This document shows positions 28,951 to 38,874 of a stretch of DNA of 64,000 nucleotides, in pieces. Where the stretch lies: assembly GCF_042682915.1 (NCBI RefSeq), contig NZ_JBHUIW010000014.1, positions 1 to 64,000 on the forward strand, written 5' to 3'. Source of the DNA: Rhodoplanes azumiensis (lineage in GTDB: Bacteria > Pseudomonadota > Alphaproteobacteria > Rhizobiales > Xanthobacteraceae). How positions within the stretch are numbered: the first letter of the stretch is position 1; every line of letters starts with the position of its first letter. The position numbers and the translations under genes are program-made. Under the pieces are notes generated by a model, which did not search any database, was not told the DNA's origin, and worked only from the letters and a program-made list of their open reading frames with translations.

Positions 28951-31662
28951 TCACTCGGCCGCGCTCGCGACCGGCCCCTTGGCGGTGAGGTCGAGCACCA
29001 CCTTGCACAGGCCCGGATCCTCCTGATCGTGTTCGATGCGGAAGCCGAGATCCGTGCACATGCGCAGCATCGTCGTGTTGTCGCGCAGCACCTGACCCTC
29101 GACCTCCGAGAGGCCCTCGGCCCGGGCATAGTCGATCATCCGCTGCATCAGCACCCAGCCGAGCCCCCTGCCCTTGAGGTCGGAGCGCACCAGCACGGCG
29201 TACTCGCCCTTCTCGTAGTTCGCGTCCGAGTGGATGCGCACGCCGCCCAGCATCTCGCCCGTGCGCTCCTCGATGGCGACGAAGGCCATGGCGCGGGCGT
29301 AGTCGATCTGCGTCATGCGGGCGATGAAGGTGTGGCTGAACTCCTTCACGGGCGCGAAGAAGCGCAGCCGCAGGTCGTGCTCGCTCACATGCTTGAAGAA
29401 GTCGAGATAGAGATGCTCGTCCTCCGGGCGGACCGGGCGCAGCAGCACGGGGTGGTCGTCCCAGCCCGGCACGCGCGTCTCGAGCTCCTTCGGATAGGGC
29501 CGCACGGCGAAGCGGCTGCGCGCCCCGGCCGCCACGGCCGCGATGGTGATCCGGCCGTCGACCGCGATCACGCCGCTCTCGTCGGCGAGCACCGGGTTGA
29601 GGTCGATCTCGCGGATCTCCGGCATGTCGGCGAGGAGCTGCGAGATCTTCACCAGCATCAGCTCGATCGCCTGGCGGTCGGCCGGCGGCACGTTGCGGTA
29701 GGCGCCGAGCAGCGGGCCGGCGCCGGTGCGGTCGACGAGGTCGCGGGCGAGCTTCATGTCGAGCGGCGGCAGCGCCAGCGCCTTGTCGTTGAGCACCTCG
29801 ACCGCCATGCCACCGCGGCCGAACACCACGACGGGGCCGAAGATCGGATCCTCGGCGGCGCCGACGATCAGCTCGCGCGCCTTCGGCTTGACCACCATGG
29901 GATGGACCGTGACGCCGATCAGCCGTGCCGTCGGCATCGCCGCGCGGGCGCGTGCCAAGATATCCTCGGTCTCGCGGCGAACCGCCTCCTCGCTCAGGAT
30001 GTTGAGGCGAACGCCGTCGATCTCCGACTTGTGGACGATGTCGGGCGACAGAACCTTGAGCACCACGGCCTGGCCCTTGGCCAGATAGGGCCGCGCCGCG
30101 CGCGCCGCCTCGAATCCGTTGCGGGCGAGGTGGCTCGGCGCGACCGGGATGCCGTAGGCGCCGAGCAGCGTCTCGATCTCGATCGGGTCGAGCCAGGTCT
30201 TGCCGGCGGCGAGCGCCTTGGTCACCACGTCGCGGGCCGTCTCGGTGTCGGAGACGAACTGGGTCGGCACGCTCGGCGGCGTCTCCATCAGCGAGTCGTT
30301 GGCCTCGCGGTAGTGGACCAGATGCATGAACCCGCGGATGGCCTCGGTCTCGCTGTCGTAGTGCGGGATGCCGGCCTGGTCGAAGATGCGGGTCGCCTCG
30401 CCGCGATCGCCCACCCAGACGCACAGCACCGGCTTGCGCATCATGCTGCGGGCGCGCTCGCGCTGAATCACCTCCACCACGGCGGCGGCCGACTCGGCCG
30501 GCGAGGCGAGCCCGGTCGGGCAGTTCATCACCAGCACGGCGTCGTTGTCGCGATCCGAGATCAATTGCTCGAGCACGGCGCGGTAGCGCTTGGCGTCGGC
30601 GTCGCCGATGAGATCGACCGGGTTGGAGCGCGACCAGCTCGTCGGCAGCACGGCGTCGAGCTCCGCGATCCGTTTCTCCGAGAGGGTCGCGAGCGTCCCG
30701 CCGAAGTCGATCAGCCGGTCGACGGCCAGAACCCCGATGCCGCCGCCATTGGTCATGATGGCGAGCCGCTTGCCCTCGAACGGGCTCAGATGGCCGAGCG
30801 TCTCGGCGGCGGCGAACAACTCGTCGAGGTCGAGCACGCGCAGGAGCCCGGCGCGTCGGAACGCCGCGTCGTAGACGGCATCGGCCCCGGCCAGCGCCCC
30901 GGTGTGCGTGGCGGCGGCGCGGGCCGCCTCGGTGTGGCGTCCCGACTTCACCACGATCACCGGCTTGACGCGCGCCGCACCGCGCGCCGCCGACATGAAC
31001 TTGCGGACGTCGGTGATCGACTCGACATACATCAGGATGGCGCGGGTCTTGCGATCGAGCGCGAAGTAGTCGAGCAGGTCGCCGAAATCGACGTCGACGG
31101 CGTCGCCCATCGAGGCGACCGCCGAGAAGCCGATCGACCGGCTGCTCGCCCATTCCACCAGGCTCGAGGCGATGGCGCCCGACTGCGAGATCAGCGCCAG
31201 GTCGCCGACCTTCGGCATGCGGGTGGCGAAGCTGGCGTTGAGATTGAGGCTCGGCACCAGAACGCCGAGGCAGTTCGGCCCGAGCACCCGGAGGCCGTGC
31301 GGTCGCGCCGCCTGGGCGGTCGCCTCGGCGAGCGATCCGGGGCCGTGGCCGAGCCCGGAGGTGATGATCACGGCGGCCGGAATGCCGAGCGCGCCGGCCT
31401 TGGCGACCAGCCCCGGCACCTCGGCCGGCGGCGCCGTGACGATCAGCACGTCGGGCTTTCCGTCGAGCTGATCGAGGCTCGCCACCGCCGGCACACCGTC
31501 GATCTCGGCGTGGCGCGGATTGACGAGCTGCAGCCTGCCCTTGAAGCCGGCATCCCGAATGTTTCGAAGAACGATACGCCCGAGGGAGAGATCGCGCGGA
31601 CTCGCTCCGGCGAGCGCCAGCGATTTCGGGGCGAAGAGCGACTGCAGTCGATAGGTGCTCAT
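28951..31662 (-). CDS. Acyl-CoA synthetase (NDP-forming type)/GNAT acetyltransferase fusion, Pat-like
   Basis: This 903-residue protein has four parts: CoA-binding domain (about 1-130, from LFAPKSLALAGASP), succinyl-CoA-ligase-like domains (about 145-430), ATP-grasp domain (about 480-690) and a C-terminal GNAT domain (about 740-895) with RSDLKGRGLGWVLMQRMIDYA as the acetyl-CoA loop. This is the plan of the Pat/PatZ lysine acetyltransferases, which acetylate and inactivate AMP-forming acyl-CoA synthetases. Many such proteins keep no synthetase activity; I did not verify the catalytic His. The start MSTYRLQSLF (31662) is preceded by ACGAGGCG. It is the gene directly upstream of the nuo operon on the same strand. 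Confidence 0.85.
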   Translation of the reverse strand: MSTYRLQSLFAPKSLALAGASPRDLSLGRIVLRNIRDAGFKGRLQLVNPRHAEIDGVPAVASLDQLDGKPDVLIVTAPPAEVPGLVAKAGALGIPAAVIITSGLGHGPGSLAEATAQAARPHGLRVLGPNCLGVLVPSLNLNASFATRMPKVGDLALISQSGAIASSLVEWASSRSIGFSAVASMGDAVDVDFGDLLDYFALDRKTRAILMYVESITDVRKFMSAARGAARVKPVIVVKSGRHTEAARAAATHTGALAGADAVYDAAFRRAGLLRVLDLDELFAAAETLGHLSPFEGKRLAIMTNGGGIGVLAVDRLIDFGGTLATLSEKRIAELDAVLPTSWSRSNPVDLIGDADAKRYRAVLEQLISDRDNDAVLVMNCPTGLASPAESAAAVVEVIQRERARSMMRKPVLCVWVGDRGEATRIFDQAGIPHYDSETEAIRGFMHLVHYREANDSLMETPPSVPTQFVSDTETARDVVTKALAAGKTWLDPIEIETLLGAYGIPVAPSHLARNGFEAARAARPYLAKGQAVVLKVLSPDIVHKSEIDGVRLNILSEEAVRRETEDILARARAAMPTARLIGVTVHPMVVKPKARELIVGAAEDPIFGPVVVFGRGGMAVEVLNDKALALPPLDMKLARDLVDRTGAGPLLGAYRNVPPADRQAIELMLVKISQLLADMPEIREIDLNPVLADESGVIAVDGRITIAAVAAGARSRFAVRPYPKELETRVPGWDDHPVLLRPVRPEDEHLYLDFFKHVSEHDLRLRFFAPVKEFSHTFIARMTQIDYARAMAFVAIEERTGEMLGGVRIHSDANYEKGEYAVLVRSDLKGRGLGWVLMQRMIDYARAEGLSEVEGQVLRDNTTMLRMCTDLGFRIEHDQEDPGLCKVVLDLTAKGPVASAAE

Positions 31663-32152
31663 GGATTCGCCTCGTCTGGCGCCGAGAACCTGCAGCGGAC
31701 AGATCCCCGGCAGAAGGGTCGGCTTCATGCAGCGATTTTCGCGATCCGCGAAAACACAGCATTGCTGCAACGCAAAACTACGAAGGCGGAGTGCAAACGA
31801 AAAGACGACGAACGGCGCAGGCGGCGTTGGGAAAATGGTCGGGCGGGAGACCAGGCGACCCCCGACTAATACAAAAAACGTCGACCATCTCGGGAGTTAA
31901 GCGCCAGCCCCACGGCTCTGTAGCCCGACTCGCGCGGACGCCGCATGCGCAGTTTACCGAAGGCGCGACCCAGCGCCGCGGTGGAGGCCCGTCATTCCGG
32001 GGCGCCGCGAAGCCGCGAGCCCGAAATCCATCACGCCCGTCCCGGTGGCTCACGATGGACAGGGATCATGGGGTCCGGGCGCGGCGCTGCGCGCCGCCCC
32101 GGAACGACCGACCTCGGGCCCAGGCGGCCCGACCGGATAGCTCGACGATCGC
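31663..32152. other. Intergenic region, 490 bp, with one repeat
   Basis: I see no gene here. The part near 31,740-31,890 is A-rich compared with its surroundings and should carry the promoter of the Pat-like gene, but I cannot place one with confidence. The remainder is mostly the family 1 repeat at 31991-32108. Confidence 0.5.
31991..32108. repeat. Dispersed palindromic repeat, family 1, copy B
   Basis: This is a diverged copy: GTCATTCCGGGGCGCCGCG at one end, CGCCCCGGAACGAC at the other. Between them is an inner segment (ATCCATCACGCCC…GATCATGGGGTCC) alignable with copies C and D. Confidence 0.75.
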
Positions 32153-33421
32153 CTACCGCTTGATCGGCTCGAACGGCACCTTGAGCTCGCCCGACTTGTA
32201 CTTGGCCGGGTGCAGGATCACCTGCTTGCCTTGCTTCTTGAACTGCTCGAGGTCGTTGCCCTCGATGCCGCGGTACTGGATCAGGAGGATGCGCGGCTCC
32301 GCCCATTCGCCGCGGTCGCCGAAGCCGATGTCGCCGACGATGGTGGTGAACTTCGTCTTGCGGATGTGATCGGCGAGCGCCTTGTCGTCGAGCGAGCCCA
32401 CCGCCTGCACGGCGGCACCGAGGATCTGCATCTCCGAATAGGCGAAGGGCGGAATGTAGAGGCCGAGCGGGTCGACGCCGGCCGGCGCGGCGCGCTCGCG
32501 ATACTTCACCAGGAACTGCTCGATGCCCGGGAACGTCATGGTCGGCTCGGGGACGTAGAGGTCGTAGGCGACGACGTTTTCCAGCATCGGCCCGAGCTGC
32601 TGCTTCAGCGCCGCGAACTGCAGCCCGATCATGCCGCCGCCGACCATCTTGGCGCCGAGCCCGACCTCGTGGACGGTGCGGATCATGCCGGCCGAGTCGG
32701 GCGGATAGGACGCGATGAACAGGAGATCCGGACTGGCCGCCTTGATGGCCCGCACGATCGGCGTGAAGTCGACCGTGGAGGGAGGATAGGTGCGGTCGTA
32801 GACGATGCGGAAGCCGGCCTTCTTGGCGTTTTCACGCGCACCTTCGAGCGCCAGGATCGAGAACTCGGCGTCGGCCCCGACCAGCGCGACCGTGCGCGGC
32901 TTCGGGTCGAGCTTGCCGGCCAGCTCGAAATAACCCTTGGAGAACTCGAACTTCGCCTCCGGCCCGTTGGGCTGGATCTGGAAGTAGCGGTCGTAGCGGA
33001 ACTGATCGTTGGCGGCGAGCGCGAACAGCGACATGAACAGCTTGCCGCGCTGGATCACCACCGGCATGGCGGCCGCGGTCGGCACCGTGGCGTAGCCGGA
33101 GATCACCAGGTCGACCTTGTCGACGTCGAGCAGCTTCGTATAGATGCCCGGCACGGTCGCCGGATTGGACTGGTCGTCGTAATAGACGAGCTCGATCTTG
33201 CGGCCGAGCAGGCCGCCCTTCTGGTTCATCTCCTCGGCCCAGATCTGATAGGCGAGCAGCGCCGCGCGACCGCCGCCGGCCAGCCCGCCGGTCAGCGCCA
33301 TGCTGAACCCGATCTTGATCGGAGCGCCCTGCCCGGCCGCCGGCACCGAAAGGGCTGCGAGCGTGCCGGCGAGCGCCGTGCCGCCGCGGACGAGCGTCTC
33401 GCGTCGCGTGAAGTCGGTCAC
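32153..33421 (-). CDS. ABC transporter substrate-binding protein, branched-chain amino acid type
   Basis: This 422-residue periplasmic binding protein of the LivK class (type 1 fold) begins with a twin-arginine-like leader (FTRRETLVRGGTALAGTLAALSVPAAG) and the mature start APIKIGFSMALTGGLAG. The ligand is unknown; the family binds amino acids, amides, aromatic acids or urea. No permease or ATPase gene lies next to it, so it is an orphan in this window. Confidence 0.85.
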   Translation of the reverse strand: MTDFTRRETLVRGGTALAGTLAALSVPAAGQGAPIKIGFSMALTGGLAGGGRAALLAYQIWAEEMNQKGGLLGRKIELVYYDDQSNPATVPGIYTKLLDVDKVDLVISGYATVPTAAAMPVVIQRGKLFMSLFALAANDQFRYDRYFQIQPNGPEAKFEFSKGYFELAGKLDPKPRTVALVGADAEFSILALEGARENAKKAGFRIVYDRTYPPSTVDFTPIVRAIKAASPDLLFIASYPPDSAGMIRTVHEVGLGAKMVGGGMIGLQFAALKQQLGPMLENVVAYDLYVPEPTMTFPGIEQFLVKYRERAAPAGVDPLGLYIPPFAYSEMQILGAAVQAVGSLDDKALADHIRKTKFTTIVGDIGFGDRGEWAEPRILLIQYRGIEGNDLEQFKKQGKQVILHPAKYKSGELKVPFEPIKR

Positions 33422-33578
33422 TGTGTTTCTCTCCCTTGGCCGCTCCCGTCCCGACCCGTTCTGATCCGCGAGACGAGGCTCGGGATCGACGGTGCCGGCG
33501 GAGCGATCCTGTTCGTTGGTCGCCTGTCGACGATAGGTCGGCGAGAGCGCCGGGGCAACGGCGGCGGTGGCGCCTGGA

Positions 33579-34817
33579 TCAGGGGGACTCGGCGCGACGC
33601 GCGTAGGCGTCGAGCCGGTCCGGCCCGAGCATCTCGGTCGCCTGCAGGGCGAGCGCCGGCCCCGCGGTCAGTGCCGTAAGCGAAAGCCCCTCCAGCGGAT
33701 CGACGCCGTCCGGGCCGATCACCGCCGGCCCGTGCAGCAGCACGGCGGCGTCGATCAGATCGGCGCGCAGGAGCGCGGCCGCGACGGTGGGACCGCCCTC
33801 GACCAGCAGCCGGGTGACGCCGAGGCCGCCGAGCGCCCGCAGCGCCGCGGCCGGATCGACGCCCGGCCCCGTCTCGGCCGGCGCGACATGGATCAGATGC
33901 GCGCCGGCCTCGCGCATCCGCGCCGCCGGGTCGGCCGGCACGTCGGGCCGCGTCACGATCCACAGCGGCGTTTCTCGCGCCGTGTTCACCAGCCGGGACG
34001 TCGGCGGCAGCCGCAGCGTGGCATCCATCACCACCCGCACCGGCGAGCGATGGGCGAGGCCCGGCAGCCGACAGGTGAGCAGCGGGTCGTCGGACAGCGC
34101 GGTGCCGATCCCGACCAGGATCGCGTCGTTCATGGCGCGCATCAGGTGGACGCGCATAGTGGCGGCCGGCCCGGTGATCGCCACCGGCCGCCGTCCGGCC
34201 AGCGCCACCTTGCCGTCGGCCGAGAGCGCCATCTTCAGCGTGACGTGCGGCCGCCCCTCCACCACGCGCCGGACGTGGCCGGCATGGGCCGCGACGGCCT
34301 CCGCGGCGCCGACCCCGACGTCCACGGCGATACCGGCGTCGCGCAGGATGGCGTGGCCGCGCCCGGCCACCCGCGTGTCGGGATCCGCGATCGCCGAGAC
34401 GACGCGCGCGATGCCGGCCGCCCGGATCGCATCGACGCAGGGCGGCGTCTTGCCGTGATGCGAGCACGGCTCCAGCGTCACATAGAGGGTCGCGCCGCGG
34501 GCGAGGTCGCCGGCGCGCTCCAGCGCCTCGGTCTCGGCATGCGGACGGCCGCCCGGCTGCGTCCAGCCGCGGCCGACGATGCGCGGCGTGCCGCCGTCGA
34601 ACCGCACCACCACGGCGCCGACCGCCGGGTTCGGCCAGGTGTTGCCGAGCCCCCGCCGGCCGAGCGCCAGCGCCAGCGCCATGAAGCGAGCGTCGAGGGC
34701 GGGATCGGCGGGTGTGTTTTTCGGCACGGCCACGGCGGTTCTGCAAGGTTCGGACGACGGGTCGCGACCATGCCGGGCCGCCCGTCGCGTCGCAAGCGTG
34801 TCGCGCGAATTCCGCAT
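33579..34817 (-). CDS. ribD: Bifunctional riboflavin deaminase-reductase
   Basis: This 412-residue enzyme catalyses the second and third steps of riboflavin synthesis. The N-terminal deaminase has zinc ligands in HAETEAL and LEPCSHHGKTPPCVDAI; the C-terminal reductase begins around residue 185 (RPHVTLKMALSADGKVA) and contains LLVEGGPTVAAALL. The ATG at 34817 has GGAG five bases upstream. It is divergent from the hydrolase gene. No other rib gene is adjacent, although in many relatives ribD lies in a rib cluster. Confidence 0.92.
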   Translation of the reverse strand: MRNSRDTLATRRAARHGRDPSSEPCRTAVAVPKNTPADPALDARFMALALALGRRGLGNTWPNPAVGAVVVRFDGGTPRIVGRGWTQPGGRPHAETEALERAGDLARGATLYVTLEPCSHHGKTPPCVDAIRAAGIARVVSAIADPDTRVAGRGHAILRDAGIAVDVGVGAAEAVAAHAGHVRRVVEGRPHVTLKMALSADGKVALAGRRPVAITGPAATMRVHLMRAMNDAILVGIGTALSDDPLLTCRLPGLAHRSPVRVVMDATLRLPPTSRLVNTARETPLWIVTRPDVPADPAARMREAGAHLIHVAPAETGPGVDPAAALRALGGLGVTRLLVEGGPTVAAALLRADLIDAAVLLHGPAVIGPDGVDPLEGLSLTALTAGPALALQATEMLGPDRLDAYARRAESP

Positions 34818-34928
34818 TTCCGCTCCGTAATCGGCGGCATGGACGCCCGCCCGGGCCGGGTCTCTAATCCCCTCGCCCCCGCCTCTCGGCCGCGCGTTCC
34901 TTCGCGCGCGGCGATCCGGAGTTCATCG

Positions 34929-35627
34929 ATGAAAACCTTCGTGCTGGTGCACGGGGCGTGGCACGGCGGCTGGTGCTGGCGCCGCGTCTCCGACCTGCTC
35001 GTCGAACAAGGACACCGCGTGTTCACCCCGACCCTCACCGGGCTCGGCGAGCGCAGTCATCTGCTCGGCCCGACGGTCGGGCTCGACACCCATGTCACCG
35101 ACGTCGTCAACGTGTTCAAATGGGAGCGGCTCGAGGACGTGATTCTGGTCGGCCACTCCTATGCGGGATTCATCCTCTCGGGCGTCGCCGAGCAGGTCGC
35201 CGACAAGATCGGCGCGCTGGTGTTCCTCGACGCCTTCATGCCGGAGAACGGCTCGGCCATGATCGACGGCACGTCGCAGGGTGTCCGCGACGCCATCGCG
35301 GCCGCGCCGCAGACCGGCGAGATCGCGCTGAAGCCCTACCCGGCCGCGGCACTCGGCGTCGCCGAGCCCGACCGGCCGTGGGTCGACGGCCTGTGCACGC
35401 CGCATCCGATGAAGACCTACACGGACCGCATGGTCCTCACCGGCGCGCGCGACAAGGTCGCCAAGAAGGTGTTCATCCGCGCCAAGGGCTTCCCCAGCGC
35501 CGCCTTCGACGCCGTGACGGCGAAGCTCGCCGCCGACCCGTCGTGGAAGATGGAGGAGCTCGCCTGCGGTCACGACGCCATGGTGGCCGACCCACAGGGC
35601 GTCGCCCGCATCCTGCTGGCGGTGTGA
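34929..35627 (+). CDS. Alpha/beta hydrolase (esterase, MES/HNL-like)
   Basis: This 232-residue soluble hydrolase begins MKTFVLVHGAWHGGWCWRRV, with the oxyanion HG motif. The nucleophile elbow is GHSYAG near residue 79 and the catalytic His is in ACGHDAM near 220. This plan is shared with plant methyl esterases and hydroxynitrile lyases and with bacterial pyrethroid-type esterases. The substrate cannot be deduced. It is one of the few plus-strand genes here, monocistronic, and followed by a family 1 repeat. Confidence 0.85.
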   Translation: MKTFVLVHGAWHGGWCWRRVSDLLVEQGHRVFTPTLTGLGERSHLLGPTVGLDTHVTDVVNVFKWERLEDVILVGHSYAGFILSGVAEQVADKIGALVFLDAFMPENGSAMIDGTSQGVRDAIAAAPQTGEIALKPYPAAALGVAEPDRPWVDGLCTPHPMKTYTDRMVLTGARDKVAKKVFIRAKGFPSAAFDAVTAKLAADPSWKMEELACGHDAMVADPQGVARILLAV

Positions 35628-35632
35628 ACGGC

Positions 35633-35756
35633 GTCATCCCGGGGCGCGGACCGCAAGGTCCGCGAGCTCGGAATCCATACGCCCGGTATCAGTGACTCAC
35701 GACAGACAGGGCGTATGGATCCCGGGCTCGCGCCTCACAGCGCGCCCCGGGACGAC
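35633..35756. repeat. Dispersed palindromic repeat, family 1, copy C
   Basis: This 124-bp element begins GTCATCCCGGGGCGCGGACC and ends CGCGCCCCGGGACGAC. The inner part GAATCCATACGCCC… and its partner GGGCGTATGGATCC are inverted. It lies between the convergent hydrolase and ttrA genes and could act as a shared 3' hairpin. Confidence 0.8.
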
Positions 35757-35774
35757 CGAGTTCGCGAGTCCCCC

Positions 35775-38700
35775 TCACGCCCGCGAGATGCGGGCCGGCA
35801 GGCCCTGGCGCACCGAGGTGCCGGAGACCGGGTCGAGCCACACCGACAGATCCTTGCGGGTCGGATCCGACAGGCCGAGGTCGTTGAGGTTGATGCCGGC
35901 GCCGAGCGCCCGTCCGTCGGCCTGGCGGATCCCGCCGATCTGGTGTGACCGCGCCCCGAACTCGGTGTGGCCGAAGCCGTGCTCCACGGCGACGACGCCG
36001 CGCATCACCCCCTTGCGGACCAGTGCGGTGCCGACCACGGTGCCGCCCGGCGTGGCGATTTTCACCTTGTCGCCGTTGGCGATGCCGAGTCGGGCCGCGT
36101 CGTCGGCATGCAGGGCGACCGGGTTCTCCGGATGGATGCCGCGCAGCCGGTCGAGCCCGATCGTGTAGGCGCTCATCAGCACGGATTTCTGGCTGATCAG
36201 CAGCATCGGCCACTCCGTCTCGGAATAGACGCTCCGCATCGGCGTTCCGTCGCAGAACGACGGCGGTGTCCATTGCGGCACGCCGGAGTGGCGCTTGCCG
36301 GTCATCGAGCTTTTGGCCGTGCCGACCTGCTCGTTGTAGAGCGTCAGGGCCGGCGCGAATTTCTGGGCCATGCGGTCGCCCTCGTAGGCCTGCCCGTAGG
36401 GCTGGTAACGGCCGCCGCGGGAAAAAACGTGCGCGGCCTTGCGCCACTCCTCGGACTTCAGCGTCGCCTGCAGGGCCGGCACGTGGCGGGCGAAGCCGGT
36501 CAGCGCGACGTCCTCGTCGGTCGCGTCGGCGACCGGCTTCTGGCCCGCGAAGGCGACATTGGCGGCGGCGCGGAAGAACCAGTCGGTCGGCTTGTCGAGC
36601 GACAGCAGCGTGCCGCCGGCGTCCGCCATGGCATTCGGCCCGAAGCCCGGCAGGCCGAGCGCCTTTGCGAGCGCGATGAAGAACGCCTCCATGGAGATCG
36701 GCTCGCCGTCGGCCGTCCTCGCGTTCTTGGAGTCCACCACGGGCCAGCGCGCCGTCGAGGTGCGGCTCGGCACCGCGTGCCAGGGCGCGGCGAAGCCCCA
36801 GGTCTCGAACAGCAGCGTGTCCGGCAGGATGTAGTCGGCGAACGCCCCGGTCTCGTTGATGAACGGGTCGATCGAGACGATCAGCGGCAGCCTTTTCGGA
36901 TCCTTCAGGGCCGTCGCCACGGCGCCCTTGAGGCCCGGAATGCCGTAGATCGGGTTGGCGTTCCAGACGAACAGTGCCTTGAGCGGATACGGATAGCCGT
37001 TGAGCGCGCTGGTCAGCCACTCCGAGCCGAGCTGCGGCGCGGCCGGATACCACGGCGCCTGCGACGGATACGGCTTGCCGGCGTCCTTCTTGCGCTTGAA
37101 CTCGCTCGAACGCTCGTAGGGCACATTGCGCGACAGCGGCGTTCCCTTCGGCGTCACCTGGCCCGGGAAGCCGTCGAGGTCGTAGCGCGGCCCCTTGCCT
37201 TCCGCCGGGAAGGCGCCGCCCGGCACCATCGTGCCGCCCTTCACGTTGATGTTGCCGATCAGCGTGTTGAGGGTGACGAGCGCGAAGGCGTTGTAGAAGC
37301 CGTTGCCCGCCATGGTGCCGCCATGGGTGTTCACGGCGGCCTTCTTGCCGTGGCTGGTGAACTCCTCGGCGAGCCCCGCCAGCGTCTCGGCCGGGATGCC
37401 GCAGACCACCGCATATTCTTCCAACGTGAAGCGCCGCGCGCTTTCGGCGTAGAGATCGAACGACGACCGCAGACGGATCGGCTTGTCGCCGACCATGTAG
37501 GCGTCGTTCACGAACAGCGCGGCCGGACCGGCGAGCGCCGTGTGCGGCACGAGCTGCCCGGTCGCCGGATCGACGACGACGAACGGATCCTTGTCGGCGT
37601 ATTTCTCCCCGTCGATCGTGAGCCCGATGTCGGACCCGCGCAGCATGAAGCCGTCGCGCGGGTGACCGGGCTCGGCGACGACGAGATGCGTGGCGTTGCT
37701 CCAGCCGGCCTCGCCGGCGGCGGCCGCCGCCTTCGGGTTCGGTTGCGTCAGGAAGGTTCGGTCGTAACGCTCGTTGTCGATGATCCAGCGGGCCAGCGCC
37801 ATGGCGAAGGCGCCGTCGGTCGCCGGCTTGATCGGGATCCAGCGGCCGCGATGCTTGGCCGCGAGGCTGTCGGAGTGGCCGATCGCCGGATCGACGACGA
37901 CGTAGCGCAGCGTGCCGTCGGTGCGGCCCTTGGCGACCATGGCGGCCTGCCGCTTGAACGGGTTGCCGGCATTGGCCGGCGCCGTGCCGCAGAAGATGAT
38001 GAACTCGCAATTGGCGAAGTCGGGCTTCGCATGCGGCAGCGTCTTGACGTTGCCCATCGCGGCGGCGGAGCCGGACCGGTAGGAGCCGCCGCAATAGCCG
38101 CCGTGGCCGATGAAGTTGAGCGAGCCGAACGCCTTCTGCACGAAGCGCCGGGCGAAGTTCTCACGGCCCTCGTTGGTCGACGACAGGAGCCCGACCTGAT
38201 TGACCTTCGGCCCGAACTCCGGCGCCTTCGGATCGATCGGATCGAAGCTGCGCAGCGCACGCAGGCCGTCGACAGGGCCCTCGCCGAACAGATCGCCGCC
38301 CTCGACGACCTCGCGCACCATCTGCTCGAACGAGATCGGCTGCCAGCGACCCTCGCCGCGCGGGCCGACGCGCTTCAGCGGCTGGGTGATGCGATACGGG
38401 CTCGTCATCCAGCCGAGCATCGCCGAGCCGCGCCCGCAGGTGGTCGAGCGGCCGTCGAGCCCCTTCTCGCCGGCGCGCGACACCGCGACGAAACTATCCC
38501 GGATCGACATGTCGGGCGGCAGCGGCGGATCGGCGGAGAGCGGGTGGAACGGATTGCCGGCGACGCGCAGCACCGCGCCGCTCGTCTTGTCGACCCGCAC
38601 CCGGACGCCACAGTAGGTCGTGCAGCCCATGCACATCACATAGGAGACCTGCTGGTCCGGATTCGGCGTCAGCTGGCCGGTCGCGGGATCGACCGTGAAC

Positions 38701-38864
38701 TCGGGCGTCAGCGAGGCGCCGTGGATGTCGGCCGCCTTGGCCTTGGGCGCGAGCGAGTCGACGACGCCTTCGACCACCTTGCGGCCGGTCTCGGCATAGC
38801 CGGCCGCGAAGGCCCCGAGCCCGCCGACGGCGACGCCGGTCTTCAGAAGGGTTCTGCGGTCCAT
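35775..38864 (-). CDS. ttrA: Tetrathionate reductase subunit A (molybdopterin)
   Basis: This 1029-residue periplasmic catalytic subunit of the DMSO-reductase family reduces tetrathionate to thiosulfate. It has a twin-arginine leader (DRRTLLKTG), a 4Fe-4S site (Cys78, Cys81, Cys85 in CMGCTTYC, and Cys143) and a likely molybdenum ligand, Cys258, in GGYCGGSYRSGS. Its length matches Salmonella TtrA (about 1020). Arsenate- and polysulfide-reductase relatives share this architecture, but the adjacent TtrS-type sensor favours tetrathionate. The gene starts 10 bp after ttrC. Confidence 0.85.
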   Translation of the reverse strand: MDRRTLLKTGVAVGGLGAFAAGYAETGRKVVEGVVDSLAPKAKAADIHGASLTPEFTVDPATGQLTPNPDQQVSYVMCMGCTTYCGVRVRVDKTSGAVLRVAGNPFHPLSADPPLPPDMSIRDSFVAVSRAGEKGLDGRSTTCGRGSAMLGWMTSPYRITQPLKRVGPRGEGRWQPISFEQMVREVVEGGDLFGEGPVDGLRALRSFDPIDPKAPEFGPKVNQVGLLSSTNEGRENFARRFVQKAFGSLNFIGHGGYCGGSYRSGSAAAMGNVKTLPHAKPDFANCEFIIFCGTAPANAGNPFKRQAAMVAKGRTDGTLRYVVVDPAIGHSDSLAAKHRGRWIPIKPATDGAFAMALARWIIDNERYDRTFLTQPNPKAAAAAGEAGWSNATHLVVAEPGHPRDGFMLRGSDIGLTIDGEKYADKDPFVVVDPATGQLVPHTALAGPAALFVNDAYMVGDKPIRLRSSFDLYAESARRFTLEEYAVVCGIPAETLAGLAEEFTSHGKKAAVNTHGGTMAGNGFYNAFALVTLNTLIGNINVKGGTMVPGGAFPAEGKGPRYDLDGFPGQVTPKGTPLSRNVPYERSSEFKRKKDAGKPYPSQAPWYPAAPQLGSEWLTSALNGYPYPLKALFVWNANPIYGIPGLKGAVATALKDPKRLPLIVSIDPFINETGAFADYILPDTLLFETWGFAAPWHAVPSRTSTARWPVVDSKNARTADGEPISMEAFFIALAKALGLPGFGPNAMADAGGTLLSLDKPTDWFFRAAANVAFAGQKPVADATDEDVALTGFARHVPALQATLKSEEWRKAAHVFSRGGRYQPYGQAYEGDRMAQKFAPALTLYNEQVGTAKSSMTGKRHSGVPQWTPPSFCDGTPMRSVYSETEWPMLLISQKSVLMSAYTIGLDRLRGIHPENPVALHADDAARLGIANGDKVKIATPGGTVVGTALVRKGVMRGVVAVEHGFGHTEFGARSHQIGGIRQADGRALGAGINLNDLGLSDPTRKDLSVWLDPVSGTSVRQGLPARISRA

Positions 38865-38874
38865 GGTGGATCTC

